A model generated the notes under the pieces. The model searched no databases and had not been told where the DNA came from. It was given only the letters and a program-made list of their open reading frames with translations. A DNA stretch of 64,000 nucleotides from Neisseria subflava (GTDB taxonomy: Bacteria > Pseudomonadota > Gammaproteobacteria > Burkholderiales > Neisseriaceae), in contig NZ_CP073117.1 of assembly GCF_024205745.1 (NCBI RefSeq), forward strand, positions 310,001-374,000. The letters run 5' to 3'. The position numbers and the translations under genes were made by a program. This document shows positions 36,700-45,636 of the stretch, piece after piece (position 1 is the stretch's first letter; every line of letters starts with the position of its first letter).

Positions 36700-37017
36700 T
36701 CAGGCCAAAAATTTGCCCAACCAATCCGGCAAATGTTGCAACAGCTGAAAATAACCAATGCCGGCTATCATCGCCAAAACACAGGAAATAATGAAATTGC
36801 TGTCAATGCGGCCGACAATGGAAAAAATTAAACCGGCAAATGCCCAGATTATCCCGTTGAAAATCATCCAATAGGTATCGATAATCGGCAAATCAAACGC
36901 CGTCAGCTGCCGCAATATCACTGCAATCAGTGTAAACCACAAACTTTCGCTTAGCGGATACACTTCGCGGTCGGATGACCAGATAATCCAAAAACCCAAA
37001 ACAAACGCTTCAAGCAT
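36700..37017 (-). CDS. Small membrane protein in the his cluster
   Basis: Hydrophobic protein of 105 residues with about three membrane segments (around 1-12, 45-67 and 72-92). No domain is recognised and no histidine-pathway role can be inferred. It lies between hisA and hisF on the same strand, 40 bp from hisF, with a DUS in that gap. Confidence 0.7.
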   Translation of the reverse strand: MLEAFVLGFWIIWSSDREVYPLSESLWFTLIAVILRQLTAFDLPIIDTYWMIFNGIIWAFAGLIFSIVGRIDSNFIISCVLAMIAGIGYFQLLQHLPDWLGKFLA

Positions 37018-37090
37018 ACCAATCCCTTAATAAAATAAGATATTGAGTGAGTTGTTTTTTATAATTATTTCAGACAGATTTTAAGTCTAA

Positions 37091-37167
37091 GGACTTTGCA
37101 AAATGCCGCTTTTGAAGGTATTTTCAGCTATGCGCCAACTCCTGCGCTGTTACCCCTTGCAAAGCCC
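37091..37167. mobile_element. Possible relic of an IS5-type element end pair
   Basis: GGACTTTGCAA and TTGCAAAGCCC face each other with one mismatch about 55 bp apart in the gap between hisA and the membrane protein. The CTTTGCAAA core resembles the ends of IS1106-type elements of Neisseria as I recall them. There is no transposase. It is a weak call. Confidence 0.3.
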
Positions 37168-37194
37168 TAATCTGCATAATTAAACGCACTTAGG

Positions 37195-37932
37195 TCAAGC
37201 CAAAGAATCGGCCAGTTTTTGTGCCTGTACGAAATCAATACTCCCCTCATAAATTGCGCGGCCGGTAATCGCACCGCTCACACCCTCTTTTTCAACGGCA
37301 CACAATGCGCGGATATCGTCCAAATTCGTCAAGCCGCCGGAAGCGATAATCGGGATATTCACTGATTGAGCCAATTTGACTGTAGCTTCGATATTCACCC
37401 CGCTCATCATGCCGTCGCGACCGATATCGGTATAAATAATGCTGTTGACACCATCGTCTTCAAAACGCTTGGCCAAATCGACGACATGGTGTTCCGTTAC
37501 CGTTGCCCAACCGTCTATCGCCACCATGCCGTCTTTGGCATCCAAGCCGACAATAATCTGACCCGGAAATGCCTTACATGCTTCGCGTACAAATTCAGGA
37601 TTTTTCACCGCGGCCGTACCGATAATCACATCGGTCAGCCCTAAATCCAAATACTTTTCGATGATGCCCAAATCACGGATACCGCCGCCAAGCTGTACCG
37701 GAATATCTTTGGCTACGGCGGCCAAAATTTCTTTAATCGCCGGAAAATTTTGAGGAACGCCTGCGAATGCGCCGTTCAAATCAACCAAATGCAAACGGCG
37801 TGCACCTTGATTGCGCCAATGCAACGCCATCTCTGCCGGCGAATCGGAAAATACCGTCGCCTGCTCCATCAAGCCTTGTTTTAAGCGAACACAGCGTCCT
37901 TCTTTCAAATCAATGGCAGGTATCAACAGCAT
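37195..37932 (-). CDS. hisA: ProFAR isomerase HisA
   Basis: Isomerises ProFAR to PRFAR in histidine synthesis. The 245-residue TIM barrel has [15 protein letters not shown] with the catalytic aspartate, GGGIRDL, the second aspartate in [13 protein letters not shown], and [18 protein letters not shown] precedes the ATG. Confidence 0.96.
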   Translation of the reverse strand: MLLIPAIDLKEGRCVRLKQGLMEQATVFSDSPAEMALHWRNQGARRLHLVDLNGAFAGVPQNFPAIKEILAAVAKDIPVQLGGGIRDLGIIEKYLDLGLTDVIIGTAAVKNPEFVREACKAFPGQIIVGLDAKDGMVAIDGWATVTEHHVVDLAKRFEDDGVNSIIYTDIGRDGMMSGVNIEATVKLAQSVNIPIIASGGLTNLDDIRALCAVEKEGVSGAITGRAIYEGSIDFVQAQKLADSLA

Positions 37933-38005
37933 TTTTTTCTCCTCTACTCAATTTCAGTATATTTTACACAAATTAGCGATTTTTAGTAGATTTATGTTAA
38001 AAGCC

Positions 38006-38650
38006 TCAAATCTGCCAATTTAAAAAATTACGCAGCAGCAGCAATCCTGCCTGATGGCTTTTTTCCGTATGGAACTGTGTGGCAAACACATTGTCCTTAC
38101 CGACAATGCAGGCAAATTCATTCGGATATTCGCTGACGCCTAAAACAATCTCTTCATTTTTCGGTGCAAAATAATAGCTGTGAACAAAATAAAAATACTC
38201 GTTCTGCCCAATGTCTTGAAATAAAGGGTGCGGACGGGTTTGACGCACTGTATTCCAACCCATATGCGGTACTTTCAGACGGCCTCCCTGTGCATCGGTT
38301 TGATTGGGCAAAAACCGTTTTACTTGACCTTCAAACCAACCCAAACCATCTGTATCGCCTTCCTCACTGTGTTCAAACAATAATTGCGCACCTACGCAAA
38401 TGCCAAAAAACGGCTTGTTTTTCAGGCCGTCTGAAACTACCTCACCCAAACCGCTTGCCTTCAGCGCCGACATACAATCCGGCATGGCACCCTGCCCCGG
38501 AAAGATAACCTTATCCGCCGCCATCACCTCTTCAGGCCGCGAAGTCAGATAAACCTCGGCATGTTTGTCAGACAAGACCTGAGCCGCCTGAACAGATTTC
38601 AATACTGAATGCAGGTTTCCCATTCCATAATCGACAATCGCTACTTTCAT
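38006..38650 (-). CDS. hisH: Imidazole glycerol phosphate synthase glutaminase subunit
   Basis: Class I glutamine amidotransferase that supplies ammonia to HisF. The nucleophile is Cys85 in FFGICVGAQLLFE, and the His-Glu pair is in TQFHTEKSH. Two DUS copies lie inside the gene and encode VSDGLKNK and GGRLKV. Confidence 0.95.
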   Translation of the reverse strand: MKVAIVDYGMGNLHSVLKSVQAAQVLSDKHAEVYLTSRPEEVMAADKVIFPGQGAMPDCMSALKASGLGEVVSDGLKNKPFFGICVGAQLLFEHSEEGDTDGLGWFEGQVKRFLPNQTDAQGGRLKVPHMGWNTVRQTRPHPLFQDIGQNEYFYFVHSYYFAPKNEEIVLGVSEYPNEFACIVGKDNVFATQFHTEKSHQAGLLLLRNFLNWQI

Positions 38651-38760
38651 TGCTTCTCCTCAGGCCGTCTGAAAACATTTAATGATTAATATAATAATAA
38701 GAATGATTGTAGCAAAAGATGGTTTAAAACAAAATATTGTTGATATACAAGACAAATAAT

Positions 38761-38800
38761 AAAGGCCATCTGAAATCCCAATCGGTTTCAGACGGCCTTT
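38761..38800. terminator. DUS pair after hisB, one arm mutated
   Basis: AAAGGCCATCTGAAA carries the same G-to-A change as the copy after metQ, and the facing arm TTTCAGACGGCCTTT is intact. It lies 19 bp after hisB. Confidence 0.75.
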
Positions 38801-38818
38801 ATTCATTCACACGATGCC

Positions 38819-39775
38819 TTATTCTTCAGATGCGGCTTCTGCTTCTTCTTGAACAGACTCTTCGCTCAGCGTGCCTTTGGTAGAAGGCGTTTGACCCACC
38901 ATGCGCGGATCGTATTCGACCGCCATGCGCAATGCGCGGCCGAAGGCTTTGAAAACAGTCTCGGCTTGATGATGTGCATTACGGCCGCTCAAGTTATCGA
39001 TGTGCAAAGTCATCATGCTGTGGTTCACAAGGCCGTGGAAAAATTCTTCAAACAAATCGACATCAAAACGGCCGATCAGGGCGCGGGTAAAGTCGATGTT
39101 GTACACCAAGCCAGGGCGGCCGGAAAGGTCGATGACTACACGGCTCAACGCTTCATCCAGCGGAACATAGGCATGGCCATAACGGGTAATGCCGGCTTTA
39201 TTGCCAAGCGCTTGTTTCAGTGCCTGCCCCACCACGATACCGATGTCTTCAACCGTGTGGTGATCATCAATGTGCAAATCGCCTTTGCAGGTAATATCCA
39301 AGTCAATCAAACCATGACGTGCTACTTGGGCAAGCATGTGTTCAAGGAAAGGAACGCCGGTATCCAAGCGGTATTTACCGGTACCGTCAAGATTGAGGCT
39401 GACGGTAATTTGGGTTTCGCTGGTATTGCGGGTAACGGTAACAAAACGGCCTTCGGTTGAAACACCAGCTTCGACTGCTTCGACAGTTTGTTTTTCCAAA
39501 CGCGCCGCCTCAACCGCTGCTGCTTTTTCTTGGTCTTTGCTATGATCACGGTTCAGCCAGCCTTTGCGTTTGTGCATGCCGGATTCCAACTTCGCAGCCA
39601 GGCTTGGACGAATGCCGCGTGCAGACTCATCGCCTGCTTGTTGTTCCAAACGGCGTTTGAGCTGAGACAAAGAGGCGGAGTTTTCATAACCGCATGCGCG
39701 TGCAAGCTTGGTCAATGAGCCGGCTTCTTCAACCAGTAACAGAAAATTGGTCAAATGCAGTTGAGCTTTGTTCAT
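38819..39775 (-). CDS. hisB: Imidazoleglycerol-phosphate dehydratase with N-terminal DNA-binding-like extension
   Basis: Sixth step of histidine synthesis. The dehydratase core spans about residues 115-305, with [32 protein letters not shown] and [16 protein letters not shown]. The first 75 or so residues ([37 protein letters not shown]) look like a helix-turn-helix domain, joined by an Ala/Glu linker. This extension is known in Neisseria HisB. It differs from the E. coli fusion with a phosphatase. The start is the ATG at 39775, with AAGGAAA upstream; a longer frame is unlikely. Confidence 0.93.
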   Translation of the reverse strand: MNKAQLHLTNFLLLVEEAGSLTKLARACGYENSASLSQLKRRLEQQAGDESARGIRPSLAAKLESGMHKRKGWLNRDHSKDQEKAAAVEAARLEKQTVEAVEAGVSTEGRFVTVTRNTSETQITVSLNLDGTGKYRLDTGVPFLEHMLAQVARHGLIDLDITCKGDLHIDDHHTVEDIGIVVGQALKQALGNKAGITRYGHAYVPLDEALSRVVIDLSGRPGLVYNIDFTRALIGRFDVDLFEEFFHGLVNHSMMTLHIDNLSGRNAHHQAETVFKAFGRALRMAVEYDPRMVGQTPSTKGTLSEESVQEEAEAASEE

Positions 39776-39794
39776 GATGATAGTTTCCTTGGAA

Positions 39795-40880
39795 TCAAAG
39801 ATTAGGGGAAAGGTTTTTAATAACGGCCAAGACGGCATCATTTTGCGCTGCCGAGCCTATGGTTATGCGGACACACTGATCCAAAAGCGGATGGCTGCCA
39901 TGCAGTTTTTTAATTAGTATGCGGTTTTGCTTCAATGTTTCAAACAACTCGTTCGCATCAGGAACACGAACGGTAATAAAGTTGGCTTCGCTTGGAAAAA
40001 CTTCCAAACGGTTTAATTTCAACAATTCATTCATCACGCGCGAACGCTCGTTTTTTAATGTATCAATGTTTTGCTGAATGATTTGATGATGTTTCAATGA
40101 GAATTTTGCCGCCGCCAAGCTTAATTGATTCATATTGTAAGGCGGAAGAATTTTAGCCATTTCACCCATAATGCTTGGGCTTGCCGCCGCATATCCCATC
40201 CGCAAGCCGGCAAAGCCGATTTTACTGATGGTGCGCATTACGACCAGGTTTTCGACTTCGCCCGCCCACGGAAGGAAACTGTCATGATGAAACGCACCAT
40301 ATGCCTCATCGACAACCACAATGCCGGTAGCCGCACGAATGACCGCCTCCACTTCTTCTCGCTTAAAGCACACGCCGGTAGGGTTATTGGGATAGGCAAT
40401 AAAAATTAATGACGGCTGATGTTGCTCGATAGCGGACAAAACGGCAGGGAGATTCAAAGAGAAATCCGGATTTACGGGAACACCGACATATTCCATGCCA
40501 TAAAGCGCGGCATTATGACGATACATAACGAAACTTGGCTCAATACCCAATACACGCGCATTTGGTTTGGCAACCAGCATAGTCAAAAACTGGATAAGCT
40601 CGTCGGAGCCGTTACCCAACGCGATTTCCGCTTTATCGGGAATACCGAAAACTTCCCTCAATTCTTCATAAATACCGCTCTTAGCAGTATGGGGATACAA
40701 ATGAATCGGTGCCTGCTTTGCCAAATCTGCCCATTCTGACAATAAAGATTCATACCCGGCGAAAGGATGATGCGGACACTCCATGGCGTCCAACTTAATA
40801 AAACCTTCCGGCAAATCGGCAACCTGATAGGCTGTCATTACTTTAATATCATCACGGATAACATCAGCAACGCGATTCAT
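39795..40880 (-). CDS. hisC: Histidinol-phosphate aminotransferase
   Basis: PLP-dependent aminotransferase of 361 residues. It has [33 protein letters not shown] and the PLP lysine in [15 protein letters not shown]. It is first in the his cluster shown here and starts 19 bp before hisB. Confidence 0.95.
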   Translation of the reverse strand: MNRVADVIRDDIKVMTAYQVADLPEGFIKLDAMECPHHPFAGYESLLSEWADLAKQAPIHLYPHTAKSGIYEELREVFGIPDKAEIALGNGSDELIQFLTMLVAKPNARVLGIEPSFVMYRHNAALYGMEYVGVPVNPDFSLNLPAVLSAIEQHQPSLIFIAYPNNPTGVCFKREEVEAVIRAATGIVVVDEAYGAFHHDSFLPWAGEVENLVVMRTISKIGFAGLRMGYAAASPSIMGEMAKILPPYNMNQLSLAAAKFSLKHHQIIQQNIDTLKNERSRVMNELLKLNRLEVFPSEANFITVRVPDANELFETLKQNRILIKKLHGSHPLLDQCVRITIGSAAQNDAVLAVIKNLSPNL

Positions 40881-41030
40881 GGTTTTCTATCCTCCTGAGA
40901 TAAAGTATTTAGAATAATAGCACAATCTTTATTAAATATATATATTAATAAGACTATAAAACAAGATAAAGTTTCATTCGTTTGAAGAAAAAACAATAAA
41001 TCCTTTCTTCAGTATCTTTAAGCAATATTC

Positions 41031-41061
41031 TTGGCTTACCCCGCCTTTTTAGCGGTATAAT
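41031..41061 (+). promoter_or_regulatory. Putative promoter of the DUF2069-pglL pair
   Basis: TTGGCT and TATAAT are separated by 19 bp, about 35 bp before the GTG start at 41098. The -10 is perfect and the spacing is long. Confidence 0.5.
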
Positions 41062-41097
41062 TTTAAGTTTCCAGTACGGCTTTACGCCCTCAATATT

Positions 41098-41454
41098 GTG
41101 AACAATACACGCTCCCCATTACCTTATCTTACAACTTCCGTAAGCCTTATCCTGCTGATTCTGCTTTCCTTATCATGGGAATTGTGGATCGCGCCATTGC
41201 GCGAAGGCGGCTCATGGCTGGCACTGAAAGCCCTGCCGCTGTGCCTGCCATTGACCGGCATTTTGAAAAAACGCATCTACACCTATCAATACAGCTCCAT
41301 GCTGATTCTGATTTACTTTGCCGAAGCCTGTATGCGCCTGGCCGACACAGCCGTCGCCAGCCGGATTTGCGCCGCTGTTTCCGTATTATTGTGCATTGCC
41401 TTTTTCCTCGGCTGCCTTGCATTTATTAAACAACAAAAACACACATCAAAATGA
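41098..41454 (+). CDS. DUF2069-family membrane protein
   Basis: Inner-membrane protein of 118 residues with four predicted membrane segments (about 12-28, 40-54, 65-78 and 90-109) and the family core WELWIAPLREGGSWLALKALPLCLPL. It starts with GTG. Its stop overlaps the pglL start by four bases, so the two are coupled. Function is unknown. Confidence 0.82.
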   Translation: MNNTRSPLPYLTTSVSLILLILLSLSWELWIAPLREGGSWLALKALPLCLPLTGILKKRIYTYQYSSMLILIYFAEACMRLADTAVASRICAAVSVLLCIAFFLGCLAFIKQQKHTSK

Positions 41455-43283
41455 CCTACCACACACTTTCAGACGGCCTGACTGAATCTTCAGTAAAAAC
41501 CTTTTGGCCTTTATGGCTCAGCTTTCTTTGGATTTGCGCCGTCCCTTTTCTCTCACTCTACCGCGTCGGCCCACTGCCCAGCTTTTATCTGGAAGCCATC
41601 TCACTGAGCGGCTCATTGGTACTGACATTGATTAGCGCACACAAAGGCCTGCTGAATATCCGCCTTCCTGCACTCAGTATCGGCTTGTTTGCCATGGCCG
41701 CATTTTGGTCGCTCCAAGCGCGCCTCATGCATTCCACCTACCCCGGCATGAGCGACATCACCGCCTGGACCTTTGTCATTTTGGCACTGGGCGCATGGTC
41801 GGTGCGGGGCTGGGTGACAGCTTACGGACAAGAACGCATCGTCAGCATCTTTGCTTGGTCTTTATTGATAGGTGCATCCATACAGGCTGCCATTGTCTGG
41901 CTGCAATTTAAAGGTTGGTCCAACGTAGAGTGGTTGAACGGCATCATCGCCCGAAGCAGCGGTACCGTAAACGGCCAACTCGGTCAGCGCAATCATTTGG
42001 GACATTATTTAATGTGGGGCATTTTGGCGGCATCCTATTTATGGACGGCGCGCAAAATGTCCAATGCAGCAGGTTTTCTGTTCGTATTGGCTTTGACTGC
42101 GACCCTCGGCCTTGTCAACTCGCGCACCATCTTAGGCTACATTGCCGCCCTATTCCTGATTACGCCGTTATGGTTTTGGCGTACCCGCTTCCAACACAAA
42201 CGCGCACTGTGCATTTTCCTTCTGACCGCAATCCTGGCCGCCGCTTTCCAATTCGGCATGGGCAGCCTGTTGGATTTGTTTGGCAACATCAAATACGAAA
42301 CCGCTGTCGAGCGCGCAGGCACCAGCGGTTTTGAAGGCTCCATGCGCCAAATCGAATGGAGTAAGGCATGGATTGCCTTTCAATCCGCGCCTTGGTTCGG
42401 GCATGGCTGGAACAGCTTTGCCCAGCAAACCTTCCTGATCAATGCCCAACAACAATACTTCCCCAACAATATCCTTGGCGTACTGTTTACCCATTCGCAC
42501 AATATCGTCATGCAGTTATTGTCCGAAATGGGCATTGCCGGCACCTTGCTTGCAACCTTAACCCTGCTTGCAGCCGTATGGCGACTGTTGGGCCGCAACC
42601 AAACACCGGCTTCTCTGTTTTTACTGACCGCCGCTGCCGTCAGCCTCTGCCACAGCATGCTCGAATATCCGCTTTGGTATATCTACTTCCTCACCGTATT
42701 CAGCCTGATTCTGTCGCTGACACCTTCTTATCCGAAAGATATTTCAGATGGCCCTTTATCTACCCGAATCAGGCAGTGGGCAGGCGGTATAGCCGCTTTA
42801 TCGATTTTAATCGGCATGGCAAACCTCAGCTGGGAATATCAAAATCTGACCCAATATAGCCGTGTAAAGGAAACCGACAATCCGCAAACAGTTCAAAATA
42901 AAATCGACGGCTTGCAGCAGCTTTCCAAAGAAAGCTCCATGCTTGCCTATTACGCCGATTTAAGTTTGAGCAAACGTGCCGACCCGACCGATGCCTACAT
43001 CCGCCCGTGGGCAGAAGAAGCCGCACTCAAAGCCCTGACCTACCGCCCCTACTCCAGCGCCTATCAAGTCGGCCTCTACCTCTACCGACAAGGCAAAAAA
43101 GAAGAAGGTGCGCAATGGATGCAGGCAGTGCAATATTATTATCCGTATATGATGTATTTCTACGCCGACAAAATACGCAGCCATCCGGTATTCGCCCCAC
43201 TGCTGCCCAAACTTTTGTCCGATTGCAAAGATTTCATCAATGCACCGAAACACCAAACTGCCAAATCATGTGACAAACCCTAA
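41451..43283 (+). CDS. pglL: PglL O-oligosaccharyltransferase
   Basis: Transfers lipid-linked glycans to serine residues of pilin and other periplasmic proteins. The 610-residue protein has about a dozen membrane segments, the Wzy/PglL domain with the conserved H in THSHNIVMQLLSEMGIAG, GQRNHLGHYLMWGILAA, and a soluble C-terminal part with PglL features (MQAVQYYYPYMMYFYADKIR). Its length matches meningococcal PglL. A DUS at its 5' end encodes LSDGLTE. It is followed by a lone DUS. Confidence 0.93.
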   Translation: MTYHTLSDGLTESSVKTFWPLWLSFLWICAVPFLSLYRVGPLPSFYLEAISLSGSLVLTLISAHKGLLNIRLPALSIGLFAMAAFWSLQARLMHSTYPGMSDITAWTFVILALGAWSVRGWVTAYGQERIVSIFAWSLLIGASIQAAIVWLQFKGWSNVEWLNGIIARSSGTVNGQLGQRNHLGHYLMWGILAASYLWTARKMSNAAGFLFVLALTATLGLVNSRTILGYIAALFLITPLWFWRTRFQHKRALCIFLLTAILAAAFQFGMGSLLDLFGNIKYETAVERAGTSGFEGSMRQIEWSKAWIAFQSAPWFGHGWNSFAQQTFLINAQQQYFPNNILGVLFTHSHNIVMQLLSEMGIAGTLLATLTLLAAVWRLLGRNQTPASLFLLTAAAVSLCHSMLEYPLWYIYFLTVFSLILSLTPSYPKDISDGPLSTRIRQWAGGIAALSILIGMANLSWEYQNLTQYSRVKETDNPQTVQNKIDGLQQLSKESSMLAYYADLSLSKRADPTDAYIRPWAEEAALKALTYRPYSSAYQVGLYLYRQGKKEEGAQWMQAVQYYYPYMMYFYADKIRSHPVFAPLLPKLLSDCKDFINAPKHQTAKSCDKP

Positions 43284-43490
43284 ACAAAATACACTCAATT
43301 GTCAGTTTGTCCCTACAGGCCGTCTGAAAATGTAAAGAGCGACAAGTTTCTATGCAAAAAAGCGCAAAAGCACAGAAAATTACGCTATCAACAAAAGCAG
43401 ATTGCATGTTAAGATTGAATACAACTCTATTTTAATCGCCGCACCGCCTATTTAGTGCCACGGCGCATACAATCACGAAAAGGAAATTCC

Positions 43491-44168
43491 ATGAGTCGCG
43501 TATTACTCGTAGATGACGATGCCCTCTTGACCGAATTACTGACCGAATACCTGACTGCCGAAGGCCTCAACGTCCACAGTGTTTCTGACGGCGAAGCCGG
43601 CGTTCAAGAAATTCTGACCGGACAATACGATGTCGTCGTATTAGACTCCATGATGCCTAAAATGAACGGTTTGGACGTTTTGAAAAACGTACGCACCCAA
43701 AGCACTGTGCCCATCATCATGCTGACTGCAAAAGGTGACGACATCGACCGCATTATCGGTTTGGAAATGGGTGCGGACGATTATGTACCGAAACCATGCA
43801 CACCGCGCGAACTCTTGGCGCGTATCAACGCCATCTTGCGTCGTGCGCAACACAGCAACGAACAAAACAACGCGCCTAACAGCATTTCTGTCAGCGACGT
43901 TGTCCTCTACCCTGCCAAACGCCAAGCCAGCATCAAAGACATTCCGCTTGAATTGACCAGCACCGAGTTCAATCTGCTCGAAGTTTTGATGCGCCATGCC
44001 GGACAAGTTGTCAGCAAAGAGACCCTGTCTATCGAGGCACTCGACCGCAAGCTGGCTAAATTTGACCGCAGTATCGACGTACACATCTCCAGCATCCGCC
44101 ACAAATTGGGCGATGCTTCCCTGATTCAAACTGTACGCGGCTTAGGCTACCTGTTTGTTAAAAATTAA
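43491..44168 (+). CDS. misR: Response regulator MisR (OmpR family)
   Basis: DNA-binding regulator of the MisRS envelope-stress system (CpxR-like). The receiver domain has Asp8/Asp9, the phosphorylation site Asp52 (VVVLDSMMP) and Lys101 (VPKPC). A winged-helix DNA-binding domain covers about 130-225 (TSTEFNLLEVLMRHAGQVVS; VRGLGYLFVK). The ATG at 43491 is preceded by AAAGGAAA; the frame upstream is not needed. Confidence 0.94.
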   Translation: MSRVLLVDDDALLTELLTEYLTAEGLNVHSVSDGEAGVQEILTGQYDVVVLDSMMPKMNGLDVLKNVRTQSTVPIIMLTAKGDDIDRIIGLEMGADDYVPKPCTPRELLARINAILRRAQHSNEQNNAPNSISVSDVVLYPAKRQASIKDIPLELTSTEFNLLEVLMRHAGQVVSKETLSIEALDRKLAKFDRSIDVHISSIRHKLGDASLIQTVRGLGYLFVKN

Positions 44169-44183
44169 AGATTAAACAGATCA

Positions 44184-45581
44184 ATGAAACTGTTTCAACG
44201 CATCTTCGCCACATTTTGCGCAGTCATCGTCTGCGCAATCTTTGTGGCGAGTTTTTCATTTTGGCTGGTACAAAACACCCTTGCCGAAAACCAATTCAAC
44301 CAACGCCGCACCATCGAAACCACATTGATGAGCAGCATCATTTCCGCCTTCAACTCACGCGGAGACAGCGGTGCGCGCGAAATTCTTTCCGAATGGAAAA
44401 ACAATCCGGTTTCCAATGCCGTTTATGTCATTGCCGGCGACGATAAAAAAGATATTTTAGGCCGCGATATTGACAGCCTCTCCATCGAACGCGCCCGTAT
44501 CTTTGCCATCAACAACCCCGAATCTGATTTGGCACACATCGAATACGACCGCTTCGGCGAAGAATACCTCTTCTTTATTAAAGGCTGGGACAATCATCAA
44601 GCCCAACGCCTCCCTAGCCCGCTCTTCATTCCCGGCCTGCCGCTTTCGCCTATTTGGCACGAATTTATCATTCTGTCTTTTATCATCGTTGTGGGGCTCT
44701 TGATGGCATACATCCTTGCCAACAACATTACCAAGCCTATTAAAATTTTGGGTAGTGGCATGGACAGAGTGGCCAATGGCGAACTTGAAACCCGCATTTC
44801 CCAACAAGTTGACGACCGTGACGACGAATTGTCTCACCTTGCCGTACAGTTCGACAAAATGGCCGAAAAACTTGAAAAACTTGTTGCCAAAGAGCGCCAC
44901 CTGCTCCACCACGTTTCGCATGAAATGCGCTCGCCGCTGGCGCGTATGCAGGCGATTGTCGGCCTGATTCAATCTCAGCCGCAAAAACAAGAGCAATACC
45001 TCAAGCGACTCGAAGGCGAACTGGTGCGCATGGATACTTTGGTCGGCGAATTGTTGACCCTCTCTCGCTTGGAAACTTCCAATATCCCTTTGGAAAAAGA
45101 AAACCTCAAATTCGTTCCGTTCTTAACCAACTTGATTGAGGACAACCAAAGCATCGCCCACCAAAACAACCAAAGCGTTACCCTGAGCATTGACCCCAAA
45201 ATCCCTGAAAATGCCGTGGTCAGCGCCAACGAAGGCTATCTATACCGCGCCTTTGACAACGTTATCCGCAATGCCATCAATTACAGTCCGGAAGGCAGCA
45301 CCATTCAAACTCATATTGGACAAGACGGCAAAAACTGGATTATCGATGTTACCGATAACGGGCCTGGCGTGGACGAAATGCAGCTTCCGCATATTTTCAC
45401 TGCCTTTTATCGCGCCGACTCCAGCGCACACAAGCCCGGTACAGGTTTAGGGCTTGCCTTGACGCAGCACATTATGGAACAGCACTGCGGTAAAATCATT
45501 GCTGAAAATGTCAAACCCAACGGCCTGAGGATGCGTTTTATCCTTCCCAAAAAGAAAGCCGGAGACAAAAAAGAAGTCTAA
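44184..45581 (+). CDS. misS: Sensor histidine kinase MisS
   Basis: Membrane sensor paired with MisR. The 465 residues contain TM1 (about 10-30), a periplasmic sensor domain (about 31-158), TM2 (160-180), HAMP (about 181-235), the phosphoacceptor His246 in HHVSHEMRSPLARM, and an ATPase domain with NVIRNAINYS, DNGPGV and GTGLGLAL. It starts 15 bp after misR and ends at a DUS hairpin. Confidence 0.94.
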   Translation: MKLFQRIFATFCAVIVCAIFVASFSFWLVQNTLAENQFNQRRTIETTLMSSIISAFNSRGDSGAREILSEWKNNPVSNAVYVIAGDDKKDILGRDIDSLSIERARIFAINNPESDLAHIEYDRFGEEYLFFIKGWDNHQAQRLPSPLFIPGLPLSPIWHEFIILSFIIVVGLLMAYILANNITKPIKILGSGMDRVANGELETRISQQVDDRDDELSHLAVQFDKMAEKLEKLVAKERHLLHHVSHEMRSPLARMQAIVGLIQSQPQKQEQYLKRLEGELVRMDTLVGELLTLSRLETSNIPLEKENLKFVPFLTNLIEDNQSIAHQNNQSVTLSIDPKIPENAVVSANEGYLYRAFDNVIRNAINYSPEGSTIQTHIGQDGKNWIIDVTDNGPGVDEMQLPHIFTAFYRADSSAHKPGTGLGLALTQHIMEQHCGKIIAENVKPNGLRMRFILPKKKAGDKKEV

Positions 45582-45587
45582 AAATAA

Positions 45588-45613
45588 GGCCGTCTGAACC
45601 TTTTCAGACGGCC
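45588..45613. terminator. Inverted DUS pair after misS
   Basis: GGCCGTCTGAA and TTCAGACGGCC lie immediately after the kinase gene and 24 bp before the next start. Confidence 0.75.
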
Positions 45614-45636
45614 AAAAACACAAATAAGGAACCATC

